Positions 44,032 through 53,066 are shown, counted from the stretch's first letter. The stretch: DNA of 64,000 bases from Phycisphaeraceae bacterium (GCA_020831765.1 JAFIFY010000036.1:25478-89477); one strand, 5' to 3'. The notes: generated by a model not told the origin, from the letters alone. Translations and numbers: made by a program.

Positions 44032-45591
44032 TTACCGTTCGAGCTGCTCCATCGCTTCGCTGATGTTGGTGATGGAAACCACCGTCGTGGTCCGGCTTGG
44101 GCTGCGGATGCCCGGAGGCCCGATGATGCGATCGAATCCAAGCCGGGCGACTTCGCGAATGCGCTGGTCCATCTGCTGCACATGGCGTACTTCCCCGCCC
44201 AGGCCCAGTTCGCCCACGGCACACACGCCCCGCTTGGCCCCGCCCAATCCGGATCGCGTGTGGGCCCCCGCGATCGCCAGGGCAAGCGCCAGGTCCGCCG
44301 CCGGTTCGACGATCTTCAATCCCCCGCTGCTCGAAGCGAAAATATCCTGATCGGCCAGCTTCAGTCCGCCGTGTTTCTCAAGAACGGCGATCAGCATGGC
44401 CAGACGGTTGCCATCCAGGCCGCTGGTCTTGCGCTTGGCCGCGCCCAGGAATCCCGTGGCGGTCAGCGCCTGCATCTCGACGAGCAGAACGCGCGAGCCC
44501 TGGAGCACCGGGCAGATCACACTCCCCGCTCGTGCGCGGCCGCGATCATCGATCTGGCTGTATTCGGCCGCGAGCAGCGCTGAACCGTCCCGCACCTCGG
44601 TCAGGCCCCGATCGGTCATCTCAAAGAGCCCGACTTCCAGCGTTGCGCCGAAACGGTTCTTGATCGCCCGAAGAATGCGATGGCTGTGAAAACGATCTCC
44701 CTCGAAATAAAGCACCGCATCGACCATGTGCTCAAGCACGCGGGGGCCGGCCAGACGACCCTCCTTGGTCACGTGCCCCACCAACGCCACCGCCGTGCCC
44801 GTGGCCTTGGCCAGCACCACCAGGTCCAGAGAACACGCCCGCAACTGGGCCACACTGCCCGGTGCCGCCTCCACCTCGCCCTTGTAGATCATCTGGATCG
44901 AGTCGATCACCACCAGCACCGGATCGACCTTGCGTATCTGTTCGAGGATGCGATCCAACCGGGTGTCGGCCAGGACATAAAGATTCTCAACCACGGCATG
45001 GAGACGCGCTGCCCTCAGGCTGGTCTGCTGGGCGGACTCCTCACTGGAGACATAGAGCACACGATGGCCGCGCTTCGCCAGGCTCGCGCCGGCCTGAAGC
45101 AAAAGCGTGCTCTTGCCAATGCCAGGATCACCGCCCACCAGCAACGTCGAGCCACGCACCAACCCGCCCCCGGAAGTGCCCCCACCCCCGGAAGTGTTCC
45201 CGCCCCCGGACGTGCTCCCGGCCCCGACCCCGGCTGGGTTCCCATCGCCCGTATCCGCTTCTCGTCTTGCCCCCGGCTTGGGCTCAAGGCGAGCGCCTGA
45301 TGCCCATGGGTCCGCGCCGCCAAGCACGCGGTCCAGTTCGCCGATTCCCGTCGCCAGCCGCGCAAACGATTCCTCGGCCACTTCGCCCATGGGAACCGCG
45401 ACCGGGGCATGAATCGGTGCGCCCGATTCGACGGAGCCGGCGGCCTGGCGCAATCGATCCCGGCTGTCCGCTTTGGGAACACGGTACTCCTCCAGCGTGT
45501 TCCACGCCCCGCAATCCGGGCACTTGCCCATCCATCGGTGCTGTACCCCGCCGCACTGGCTGCAAAGAAACTGAACGGTGGACTTGGCCAT
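44032..45591 (-). CDS. radA: DNA repair protein RadA with 51-residue Gly-rich insertion
   Basis: RadA/Sms processes branched recombination intermediates and works with RecA. 519 residues from ATG 45591 (MAKSTVQFLC). A C4 zinc finger is formed by C10, C13, C24 and C27. The RecA-like core has GELDRVLGG (~84-92), Walker A GDPGIGKST (154-162), the Walker B region PVLVVIDSIQMIYKGE and the KNRFG motif (RAIKNRFGATLEVGLFEM), and a Lon-like C-terminal domain follows. Between DRVLGG and LVRGSTLLVGG, normally joined by a few residues, lie 51 extra residues (93-143) ending in three SGGG(G) modules encoded by 18-bp repeats. All catalytic motifs remain intact, so the enzyme is probably active. Confidence 0.95.
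   Translation of the reverse strand: MAKSTVQFLCSQCGGVQHRWMGKCPDCGAWNTLEEYRVPKADSRDRLRQAAGSVESGAPIHAPVAVPMGEVAEESFARLATGIGELDRVLGGADPWASGARLEPKPGARREADTGDGNPAGVGAGSTSGGGNTSGGGGTSGGGLVRGSTLLVGGDPGIGKSTLLLQAGASLAKRGHRVLYVSSEESAQQTSLRAARLHAVVENLYVLADTRLDRILEQIRKVDPVLVVIDSIQMIYKGEVEAAPGSVAQLRACSLDLVVLAKATGTAVALVGHVTKEGRLAGPRVLEHMVDAVLYFEGDRFHSHRILRAIKNRFGATLEVGLFEMTDRGLTEVRDGSALLAAEYSQIDDRGRARAGSVICPVLQGSRVLLVEMQALTATGFLGAAKRKTSGLDGNRLAMLIAVLEKHGGLKLADQDIFASSSGGLKIVEPAADLALALAIAGAHTRSGLGGAKRGVCAVGELGLGGEVRHVQQMDQRIREVARLGFDRIIGPPGIRSPSRTTTVVSITNISEAMEQLER
45160..45213 (-). repeat. Three tandem 18-bp GC-rich units inside radA
   Basis: Read on the coding (minus) strand, units 45196-45213, 45178-45195 and 45160-45177 share ACTTCCGGGGGYGGG with few changes and encode TSGGGN, TSGGGG and TSGGGL. 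They match the units at 11042-11077 and part of the repeats at 28.3 and 28.8 kb. Confidence 0.8.
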
Positions 45592-45934
45592 CATCCGGGA
45601 AGCTAGCAGCATGGGCACGGACCCGCCAACTCAGGATCGGTGTCGCAAGGCCCGCAGACCGAACTTGCGGCTCACGGCATGGCGCGATCGGGTGCCGCAC
45701 GCCCCCGAACATGTCAGCGGCGGACGACAGGACGTGTGGGTTCGGAGCGTCAGTCGTTACAACCGATACCCCATGCACCCGGCGCCAGTCGCCGGATGAA
45801 GCCACATAACTGCATCACTTCCATACGGTTGCATTACTTCCCTGCGTCGTGGCCCACCACTGGCCCGGTTGATGCAACGCTCTGATCATCCCGCCTTATG
45901 CGCGGCAACGTGCTCTTGATCAGGAACCGGACCA
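45592..45934. other. Intergenic region with paired TGCATYACTTCC repeats
   Basis: About 340 bases upstream of both radA and the 45935 gene. It contains two direct copies of TGCAT(C/T)ACTTCC at 45811-45822 and 45830-45841 (19-base spacing, about two helical turns), a layout compatible with a regulator binding site upstream of the 45935 gene. No gene is supported. Confidence 0.4.
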
Positions 45935-46399
45935 ATGTCTGCCATCAGTGGAATCGGCACCGTCGGGCATCTGCCCACCCATACCCCCGCCGTCGGGACG
46001 GGTGGCGTTGGCCAAGGTCTGGTTCAGGGTGCTCACACCACGCAGCAGATCGCCGATACCGTCTCCTTCGGCTCTGCGACCGGCAGTGCCATGCACACTT
46101 CGGTCGTGATGCGGGTCTCCCAGGCCATGCAGGTCAATCCTGAATCGCAACTCGCCGACACACTTCGCGCGGCCATCGTGATGTGGGCCTTGAGCAAGCT
46201 CCTCGGGGATGATGACGATGACGGCGGCAAGGCCGCCGCCGCCATGGCGATGCTCATGATCATGGCCGCGATGGGCCATTCCGAGACCGTCAGCCAGTAC
46301 GCGGTCTCCGCCGGCCATGCGCCTATAGCGTATAACGCGAGCGGGCAGGCTGGCTCGGCGATGCCGCAGACCGGCGGCATGGTCAATCTTGTCGCCTGA
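45935..46399 (+). CDS. Small hypothetical protein with acidic/hydrophobic centre
   Basis: 154 residues. A Gly/Thr-rich N-terminus (GIGTVGHLPTHTPAVGTGGVGQGLVQG) is followed by an amphipathic helix (ADTLRAAIVMWALSKLLG), a run of five aspartates, and a Met/Ala-rich hydrophobic helix (AAAAMAMLMIMAAMGHSE) that could insert into a membrane or form an oligomer. It has no signal peptide and no recognised family. The start follows an AGGA at longer than ideal distance. The composition is unlike shadow frames in this genome, so I take it as real, but the function is unknown. Confidence 0.5.
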   Translation: MSAISGIGTVGHLPTHTPAVGTGGVGQGLVQGAHTTQQIADTVSFGSATGSAMHTSVVMRVSQAMQVNPESQLADTLRAAIVMWALSKLLGDDDDDGGKAAAAMAMLMIMAAMGHSETVSQYAVSAGHAPIAYNASGQAGSAMPQTGGMVNLVA

Positions 46400-46435
46400 T
46401 CGAGCCGCCACGCCACCGTCCAGTCACAATGCTGT

Positions 46436-47653
46436 CTATCCCGGGGGCAGGCTCAGGGGATCAGGTTCGGCCGGCGGCTTTCCAGTCACCGATGGATACT
46501 GTCGCGGGCGAAGCAACCAGAAGGCCATCAGCCCCAGCGCGGCCAACAGCGTCGCGATCAGCAGCGCCAGGTCATATCCGCCGGTGGCATCGCGCGTTGC
46601 CCCGCCGATAGCCGGTCCGGCCACCGCGCCCAAACCATGGGCCAGCGAGACCCACGGATAAACCGCGCCGAATCGATTGGCACCGTATTCCCTGGCGATA
46701 TAGGCCGGATGAAGCACCAGGCAGGACGAGAAGCTCAGGCCGACCAGGAACGCCGCGCCAAGAAACAACCACGACGAATCGCCGGCCAACCAGATCAGAA
46801 TCGGCGCGGCGACCACCAGAAGCATCGACCCCACCACCGCGCGATCGCGGCCGATCGAATCGAACATCCAGCCCCAGAAGACCCGCCCACCGGCGTTGCC
46901 GACGCTCAGCACACTGATGGCCAGGACCGCCGTGGCTATATCCAGTCCCTGCTCCTTTCCGATCGGCTGGATCGAGCCAATGATCATCAGGCCGGGAAGA
47001 TTGCCCAACAGAAACACCAGGAACGTCTGCCAGAAGCGACGCTCGAAGAACACCTGCCTCAGCGGCACGATCGGCAGCAATTCCTGTTCAGCGCGCGGCG
47101 GAACACGCAGACATAGCGCGGCAAGCAGCATTACCGCGCCATAGCCGATCCCGACATGCAGGAAGACATCGGGCACCGTCCAGCCTGAATCACGCATCAC
47201 GCTGGTCAGTTGCGACATCAGGATCGCCCCGGCACCGTATCCACCCGTGATCAGGCCCATGATCAATCCCTTGTGGCGAGGAAACCACTTGACGCCCGTG
47301 GCCATCGAGCAGACATACGTGCAGCCCAGCGCCAGACCCATGATGAGGCCGGCGCCCAGCCACAGCAGCAAGAAGCTTTCACCACTCACCGAGGCGATCC
47401 CATAACCAACGGCGAACAGTACGGCACCGGTTGCCGCGATCGGCCTGGGGTGATACCGCTCCTGCAACCGGCCAGCCGGAATCATCACGCACGTAAGGGT
47501 CAGCAGCACCGTGCCAAAGACAAGCTGCGTCTGCAACGCGGTGAATCCATAACCCTCGCGCAGCGGAGTGACCAGGGCGCTCCAGGCATAGATGCCTCCG
47601 GCACAGATTTGAAGCACAAGGCAAGCGACAAGAACCAGGTATCTGGCGCTCAT
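46436..47653 (-). CDS. MFS transporter, oxalate/formate antiporter-like family
   Basis: A 405-residue permease with 12 hydrophobic helices. It starts MSARYLVLVACLVLQICAGGIYAWSALVTPL, the typical OxlT-family opening. The MFS loop motif appears as GRLQERYHPRPIAATGAVLF after helix 2, and the second half begins with QVFFERRFWQTFLVFLLGNLPGLMIIGSIQPIGKEQGL. OFA members exchange organic anions such as oxalate/formate. The open frame extends 66 codons upstream, but those residues are polar and not conserved in character, so ATG 47653 is used. It is divergent from the HAD gene. Confidence 0.85.
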   Translation of the reverse strand: MSARYLVLVACLVLQICAGGIYAWSALVTPLREGYGFTALQTQLVFGTVLLTLTCVMIPAGRLQERYHPRPIAATGAVLFAVGYGIASVSGESFLLLWLGAGLIMGLALGCTYVCSMATGVKWFPRHKGLIMGLITGGYGAGAILMSQLTSVMRDSGWTVPDVFLHVGIGYGAVMLLAALCLRVPPRAEQELLPIVPLRQVFFERRFWQTFLVFLLGNLPGLMIIGSIQPIGKEQGLDIATAVLAISVLSVGNAGGRVFWGWMFDSIGRDRAVVGSMLLVVAAPILIWLAGDSSWLFLGAAFLVGLSFSSCLVLHPAYIAREYGANRFGAVYPWVSLAHGLGAVAGPAIGGATRDATGGYDLALLIATLLAALGLMAFWLLRPRQYPSVTGKPPAEPDPLSLPPG

Positions 47654-47866
47654 GCAGCGCCCCGATCCGGCCAACGGGACCGGCAACCGGACCATGGCGC
47701 CAAGCGTCGCATCCTCGTATCCATCCGCTGCTTCCACCGATGCCCGGACCAATGCCAGACACAACCCGTTCCCCGGGGGCGTATGATACTCCGCCGGCCG
47801 GCGGAGCTGGTCGATTCCAGCGTCGTGCCCCGAATTTTGTTTGATTGCCACTTGATGGAGACCCCC

Positions 47867-48637
47867 ATGACGGCCATCACGCCCGATCCCCGACCATCCG
47901 CCGCCCTGTTTCGCGAACTGGCGGATTCCGATCTCGCGGCGGTGCTCTTCGACTATGGCAATACGCTGGTTGAGTTCAACGCGGCCACGGTTTCAGCGCT
48001 CAACGGTGAATTGGAGTCGGCCCTGGCGAGCCTATATGGCAGCGTGGACCGTCAGGCTCTCGATGACCTGCGACAACACCAGCGCCTGCAACCTTATTCC
48101 GGCGAATTCCGCGAAAACGACTTTCACCGCATCACCATCAGCACGGTACGGGCACTGTTCGATCGCCACCCGACTCCGGAAGAGATCGATGCGATCATGC
48201 GCGCCCGCTATGAATCTTTCCTCCGACATGTCCGCATCGAGCCGGGGATCGACAATCTGCTCGAAGCGCTTGGCCGGAGGTATTGCCTCGGTCTGGTTTC
48301 CAACTATCCCGATGGCCAGGTCATCCGCCACAGTCTGCGTAACCTGGGCTTGGATGCCTTCTTCGGGGATCGTGTGGTGGTCAGCGGCGATGTCGGCCAT
48401 GTCAAGCCTCATCCGCTGCCGTTTCGCACACTGCTGGAGCGGATCGATCTAGAGCCGGAACAATGCCTTTATGTCGGCGATAACTGGCTGGGCGATATCC
48501 AGGGGGCCAAGCGCCTGGGCATGCGGGCGGTGTTGATTCGCCAGTATGAGTTGGTCGAACACTTCGATTCACAACCCGGCGATCATGAGCCGGATGCCAT
48601 CATCGAGCACATCGATGAGCTGCGGGCACTGGTTTGA
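47867..48637 (+). CDS. HAD-superfamily hydrolase
   Basis: 256 residues from ATG 47867, with GGAG six bases upstream. Motif I reads VLFDYGNTLVEF: the nucleophile Asp is present, but the second position of DxD is Gly, as in a subset of HAD enzymes. Motif II is GLVSNYPD, motif III is the lysine in GHVKPHPLPF, and motif IV is YVGDNWLGDIQGAKRLGM. A helical cap lies between motifs I and II (~50-115). It probably hydrolyses a phosphate ester; the substrate is unknown. Confidence 0.85.
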   Translation: MTAITPDPRPSAALFRELADSDLAAVLFDYGNTLVEFNAATVSALNGELESALASLYGSVDRQALDDLRQHQRLQPYSGEFRENDFHRITISTVRALFDRHPTPEEIDAIMRARYESFLRHVRIEPGIDNLLEALGRRYCLGLVSNYPDGQVIRHSLRNLGLDAFFGDRVVVSGDVGHVKPHPLPFRTLLERIDLEPEQCLYVGDNWLGDIQGAKRLGMRAVLIRQYELVEHFDSQPGDHEPDAIIEHIDELRALV

Positions 48638-48661
48638 AGACCGCGGTTGCCCGCCACATCA

Positions 48662-49081
48662 TCAACGTGCCCTGGAACGCTGCACCTCCAGCCGCCAATC
48701 CACCGCTCCGGCATCCAGCGCTGCGCCCCGCGCCGTACGCTCGCCGCCGGCGGGGATGAGCACGCGCTGCGGCGAGGACTCGGGCCGCATGGGCACGCCA
48801 TTGGCATCGTAGAATGTGAAGCGATATTGGAGGATGAGGTCGCCGCTCCTACGGACGTTACGCAGCGGCACGGTGACGCTCAGCGGAGCGACTTCAGCGC
48901 CCCCTTCACCGGAAACCGAACGGATCGTCCGCGGCTCGCCATATTTCAACTCCGATCCAAGTCTGTCCAGCAGCGCTATCCGCGTATCAGCCTGCCGGGT
49001 CACGCATCCGGTCAGCGATCCAAACGCGAACAGCAAGGCAAAGACCATCAACGTTGAATTGCGAATGCTCCTGTCGATCAC
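48662..49081 (-). CDS. YcfL-like (DUF1425) lipoprotein
   Basis: 139 residues with a signal peptide and lipobox LTGC (residues ~23-26), so it is exported and lipid-anchored. The mature part is an immunoglobulin-like beta-sandwich (LSVTVPLRNVRRSGDLILQYRFTFYDANGVPMRPE) characteristic of the YcfL/DUF1425 family. In gammaproteobacteria ycfL lies next to lpoB, the activator of penicillin-binding protein 1B; the same partners (COG3014-like and LpoB-like) are directly upstream here. Role unknown in detail. Confidence 0.75.
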   Translation of the reverse strand: MIDRSIRNSTLMVFALLFAFGSLTGCVTRQADTRIALLDRLGSELKYGEPRTIRSVSGEGGAEVAPLSVTVPLRNVRRSGDLILQYRFTFYDANGVPMRPESSPQRVLIPAGGERTARGAALDAGAVDWRLEVQRSRAR

Positions 49082-49100
49082 GGCATGGCTCCTTCAAGGG

Positions 49101-50993
49101 TTATGGGGATGAATTGGTCCGGGGCGATCGCGCGCTGCCTGGGTCCAGACGGTCATCACGGCTGGCGATCGGCCCGGCATGCTCCTGTGGCGCATGCGGT
49201 TCGGCGGCGCGCCATTGGCTCATGAGGCCGCGCATGGCCCCGGAGCGGGGCTGATACGGGGCGTGTACCTGTCCGAACAGCCGGGCGAACCCGGCGGTTC
49301 CGGCCAGCGGGGAGGTATGCATCCGCCCACCTTCCAGAACGTGCGGTTCGGCCGGGTGCAGCGGCGCATCCGAGGGCTCAACGATCAGCCGCTCCTCGTA
49401 AAAGGCGCTCTGGAAGGTTCCCAGCGGGGTGTGGCTGAGCCGGCCTGAAGCGTGCAGCTCGCGAAGCTGCGTACCGCCGGGCGGCCGGACATCCACACCG
49501 CCGATCACAAACGGCCGGGCCAGATCATCACCGGCGGCCGGACCGGGCTCGGGGATCATCGGGGCCACTTCATTGCGATAGTTGATTCGGCCGCTGACGG
49601 CCCAGCTCGGCGGCACTTGACCACGGATCGGCTGATTCAATCGCACATATCGAAGCTGAACCCCTTGCTCATCTTCGGGTGGCGAAAGGCCGCGCAGCAC
49701 CATGCGTGAGCCCGGTTGGCCATCGACCTGAAGCTCGATCGTGTCCAGGGGCCCGGTCACCTGGAGCGGGATCATGTAGAAGCGCTGCGGAAAAACATCG
49801 GCGTACCGCGTATCGGCCTGGGCACCGGCGCGCGAGATGATGCCCGCGGCCATCAATCCCAGCCCGATGAACACCGCTTCGTTGGACCGATGCTGAGCGC
49901 CGATCAGCGTGGTGGCGGCGCCGGCGGTCAACATCACGTTGCCCAGTGCGCTCTTGGCGCGGCGGACATCCTCCCAGTTGTTCCACTTGTGATCCGACGC
50001 CATGCGGTTGATGTCCATCACCCGCGGCACGACGGCCTGCTGAACCCTGGGCGAATCGTCCATGGCCACCGCCCAATCGTCCGCGGCGGTGAACCGCACC
50101 ACCAGCGGCGCATCATCCGAACTCGTCCGGGGTACGAACCACGTGAACGCTTCGTCCGGACCGTAACGGGCCTTGGCCGGCCCCAGCCCATAGCTGACCA
50201 CCAGAACCGTGTTGTAATCGGTGTCGCGGAATTCCCGCAGGAGCGGCTCGAGGCGTGAATCCAGCGAAGCCGCGGCGGCGAAGTAATCCGCGGCTTCTTC
50301 CGGGCGGTTCAACAGCCGGCTGGCCACGCCGTGAAGGATGTAGCCGGGAATGAAATTGGAATCCACCACGGCATAGCCGGTGTTGAAAAAATCCCCATCC
50401 TCGTCCGGCGCGGTTCGTTGCTCCAACTCCACGGCGTGACGAGCGATGCTGACCGCATCATGTCGCCGGCCGCTCCGCGGGTCGTAGCCAAAGTCGCGCA
50501 GACGAAACAGCGAACTGCCCGATGCGGCGCGAACGTTGTCCCATTGCTCCAGCGATCCCTGCTGCAGCGCGTAGTAAAAAAGCGCCAGGGCCTGCTCGAA
50601 GGGCTCACCCTTCCAGAACCTGACTCCCTCCCATGTGATCATCGCCGCGACCGTGCGATCACGATTGATGCCCTGCGTGCGGAGAATCTCCTCGACTTCC
50701 TCAAAAAGCACCTGCGCCTGATCCGGGCGGCCGTCGGCCATGGCCAGCACCGCAAGACGCATCCGGTCGATCATCCACGAGCGATCACGGCGATTCTCGG
50801 TCAGTTGACGCCCCAGTTGGGCCCGGACCTTGCCGTATTCGCCCTGGCGCATCAGGTCCGCCGGGGCATGCCGCATGCCCGTCTGGCAACCACCCAGAAG
50901 CAGCAGCAGCACGCTGGCAAGCAACGCCACACCACGCCGCCGGAAATCGGCGATCGGGGCTGGGCCGAGGCTGTTGCATGCCCTGACGATCAT
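49101..50993 (-). CDS. COG3014-like TPR-type lipoprotein
   Basis: 630 residues from ATG 50993. A signal peptide with lipobox LLGGC (VALLASVLLLLLGGCQTG) predicts a lipid-anchored envelope protein. The region ~40-250 is helical and TPR-like (AQVLFEEVEEIL, FEQALALFYYALQQGSLEQWDNVRA, PEEAADYFAAAASLDSRLEPLLREF), followed by a beta-rich domain (~270-540) with YVRLNQPIRGQVP. COG3014 proteins have this layout and accompany lpoB/ycfL in other bacteria. The function is not known; an envelope-assembly role is inferred from the cluster. Confidence 0.7.
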   Translation of the reverse strand: MIVRACNSLGPAPIADFRRRGVALLASVLLLLLGGCQTGMRHAPADLMRQGEYGKVRAQLGRQLTENRRDRSWMIDRMRLAVLAMADGRPDQAQVLFEEVEEILRTQGINRDRTVAAMITWEGVRFWKGEPFEQALALFYYALQQGSLEQWDNVRAASGSSLFRLRDFGYDPRSGRRHDAVSIARHAVELEQRTAPDEDGDFFNTGYAVVDSNFIPGYILHGVASRLLNRPEEAADYFAAAASLDSRLEPLLREFRDTDYNTVLVVSYGLGPAKARYGPDEAFTWFVPRTSSDDAPLVVRFTAADDWAVAMDDSPRVQQAVVPRVMDINRMASDHKWNNWEDVRRAKSALGNVMLTAGAATTLIGAQHRSNEAVFIGLGLMAAGIISRAGAQADTRYADVFPQRFYMIPLQVTGPLDTIELQVDGQPGSRMVLRGLSPPEDEQGVQLRYVRLNQPIRGQVPPSWAVSGRINYRNEVAPMIPEPGPAAGDDLARPFVIGGVDVRPPGGTQLRELHASGRLSHTPLGTFQSAFYEERLIVEPSDAPLHPAEPHVLEGGRMHTSPLAGTAGFARLFGQVHAPYQPRSGAMRGLMSQWRAAEPHAPQEHAGPIASRDDRLDPGSARSPRTNSSP

Positions 50994-50998
50994 GGTGT

Positions 50999-51580
50999 TC
51001 AATCCCAAATGTGTCCGGATGCCTGTCGGCGGATCACCACCGCATCGATCCATACCGGCTCGCGGTCACCGAGCCGGAACAATTCGAACTCACAAAGGTA
51101 CGTCTCAGCCGCGCCCTGGGGCGTCTGCCTGATGACCGATCGGAACGTGGCGGTCATGGTGTGGGTTACACGCCGGTCGGCCAGCGCCGGCGCTTCCCAC
51201 TCATCTTCAAGACCCTGTCGCCGCAACAGCGCGCTGCCCTCGGCCGAGAGCACGAACGCGATGTTCCGTTGGCGACGGAGGGCATCGATCGGCATCGAAG
51301 CCCGCAGGTGCTGCATGATCAGCCATCTTTCACTCTCGGTCATGACATCGCGCGTCAGGTTGGTGACTTTCTGGATGCTCACCAGCCACGGTTCGGAATC
51401 CGGCGAGCGCTGGGCCATCAGGTCGCTTTCGGCCAGCCGCGCGGCGAATGTATCGCTGATTTCCAGCAGATCGTCGGGTGTCAGCCGCGTGGAGCGCCAT
51501 TCGGGGCTGGCCGCGCATGCGACCGTCCACGGCAGGCAGATCGCAAAGAGAGCCACACAGGTGCATCGAAACCGGTTCAT
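50999..51580 (-). CDS. Periplasmic protein of the LpoB-like cluster
   Basis: 193 residues with a cleavable signal peptide (FRCTCVALFAICLPWTVACAAS). The mature fold resembles LpoB/CsgG-type domains: EISDTFAARL, VTNLTRDVMTESERWLIMQHLRASM, RRQRNIAFVLSAEGSALLRRQG, and a final beta segment ETYLCEFELFRLGDREPVW. It appears to be a degenerate paralogue of the downstream-facing LpoB-like protein encoded next to it. Only five bases separate it from the COG3014-like gene, so they are in one operon. Confidence 0.65.
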   Translation of the reverse strand: MNRFRCTCVALFAICLPWTVACAASPEWRSTRLTPDDLLEISDTFAARLAESDLMAQRSPDSEPWLVSIQKVTNLTRDVMTESERWLIMQHLRASMPIDALRRQRNIAFVLSAEGSALLRRQGLEDEWEAPALADRRVTHTMTATFRSVIRQTPQGAAETYLCEFELFRLGDREPVWIDAVVIRRQASGHIWD

Positions 51581-51626
51581 CTCTGGCTACCTCCGGTGAA
51601 TCGAGCCACGCGGGTGGACCGCCGGA

Positions 51627-52220
51627 TCACCGCTGCCGCACCTGGCGCGACTGATACTGCCTTTCGAACAGAATCGTGCCGGTCCGGAAATCAACCAGAC
51701 GAACGTAGGCCTGATACTCGTTGAAACGCCCTCGCGAGGCCCGAAGCACATCCATGTTGAGCACCCAGGCGTTGTCCAGGTCGATACGGTCCACTTCGGC
51801 CGTCTGGCCGGTCTCGGTACGGATCAGGGCGTTCATCCGTGCGCGGTTTTCGACAAATCGCACCTCCCGTTGAACCATCTCGCTCTGAGTCAGCCTCGTC
51901 CTCATGCTGTTGCGGATCATCTCGAACTCGGATGAGCTGACGTTGCCCGTCTTGTTGACGATGTCGCCGAAAGCGATCGTGACGCGGCTGTTGATTCCTT
52001 CGCGGCCCTTGATCGTCGACATGTCCTGGGCGAAATCCTGGGCGAGCTGCTCGGCGAACTCGTCGTAGATGACCGGTAGCGGCCGCGGATCACGCGTCTC
52101 GTAGCGGCTGATCTCACCCGACTCGAGGCGCGGCTTTTCCTGCCGGCAGCCACCAGCGGTCAGAGCCAGGGCGAGGACGATGAGTAACCCGCGGGTCAGA
52201 GGCGTTCGGTGGTGGGTCAT
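51627..52220 (-). CDS. LpoB-like lipoprotein
   Basis: 197 residues from ATG 52220 with AAGGA upstream. A signal peptide with lipobox AGGC (LALALTAGGCRQ) precedes a compact domain with the LpoB signature: VTIAFGDIVNKTGNVSSSEFEMIRNSMRTRLTQSEMVQREVRFVENRARM, then WVLNMDVLRASRGRFNEYQAYVRLVDFRTGTILFERQYQ. In E. coli LpoB reaches through the peptidoglycan to activate PBP1B. Whether that holds in this lineage is not known. It is the first gene of the four-gene cluster. Confidence 0.7.
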   Translation of the reverse strand: MTHHRTPLTRGLLIVLALALTAGGCRQEKPRLESGEISRYETRDPRPLPVIYDEFAEQLAQDFAQDMSTIKGREGINSRVTIAFGDIVNKTGNVSSSEFEMIRNSMRTRLTQSEMVQREVRFVENRARMNALIRTETGQTAEVDRIDLDNAWVLNMDVLRASRGRFNEYQAYVRLVDFRTGTILFERQYQSRQVRQR

Positions 52221-52491
52221 GGTTGGTTCCTTTCGATCGGATTGTCCCAATATCTTAGGGGCGCAGGCCTCCGCAGCGCAATGCCGTATGGATGCGGGCA
52301 TGGTCTGTGTGAATCCCGCATCGCCCGAATTCGCCTCGCTGGACGGATCGGGGTCGTTGGGCGGCACTTCACCCTGTACGATCCAACGCACATCCCCCCG
52401 GTCGCGCCCGCAATCCCTGCAAGGTTGGCATACGCCCGAAATTGCCGACTTCCCGCCCGGGATCGAGTATCGCCGCCCCGGTCGGACCCGC

Positions 52492-52980
52492 TCACGATGG
52501 TGGCCGCGCTCGAAGAAAGGAAAGGTGGTGCGCCCCATGGATCAGGTGGACCTGGTCCCACGTCTCCCGATCGAGCCGGCCGAACAGCGGGCTGGCATGC
52601 AGCGGGGCATCATGGGCACGGTAGCGGCGGATCGTCGCGATCAAGGCATCGACTTCCACACGATCGTCCAGCCCTTCCGGAGGTATCCAATGCTCCATCG
52701 TTGGCGAACCGGGCTTGATCGTTCGATCGGCGAGCGTGCGGCGAAGGATCGACTTGCTCAGCAGGCGGATGGGATAAAGGAACCACGGCAGCTTCGCGCC
52801 AAACCCATCCATCGATTCGGTCATGAACAATCTCAGGTGACGGGCAATGCCACCCAACGACCAGTTGCCGGCGGCCTCGTAGCCACGGTCGCGAAGCTGC
52901 TCAAGATGCCGGATCATCGCATCAAAGTCATCGAAGCGCAGCCCATCGGATGGTCGGTCTTGAGAAAGTTCCTGAGTCAT
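52492..52980 (-). CDS. DUF1569 / DinB-like four-helix protein
   Basis: 162 residues of helical composition. The DinB-superfamily pattern is visible: WSLGGIARHLRLFM (metal-type His), a middle loop with WFLYPIRLLSKSIL, and the C-terminal WDQVHLIHGAHHLSFL. DUF1569 proteins are planctomycete-rich DinB relatives of unknown function; three histidines could bind metal. It is divergent from nothing nearby and sits just downstream of the PhyH gene on the same strand. Confidence 0.75.
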   Translation of the reverse strand: MTQELSQDRPSDGLRFDDFDAMIRHLEQLRDRGYEAAGNWSLGGIARHLRLFMTESMDGFGAKLPWFLYPIRLLSKSILRRTLADRTIKPGSPTMEHWIPPEGLDDRVEVDALIATIRRYRAHDAPLHASPLFGRLDRETWDQVHLIHGAHHLSFLRARPPS

Positions 52981-53066
52981 GGACCAAATACCTGTACGCG
53001 CAGAGCGCGAACGCCGGGAGACCGCTTCGCGGCCAACGACCTGACCTGGTTTCGATCATCCGAGCA

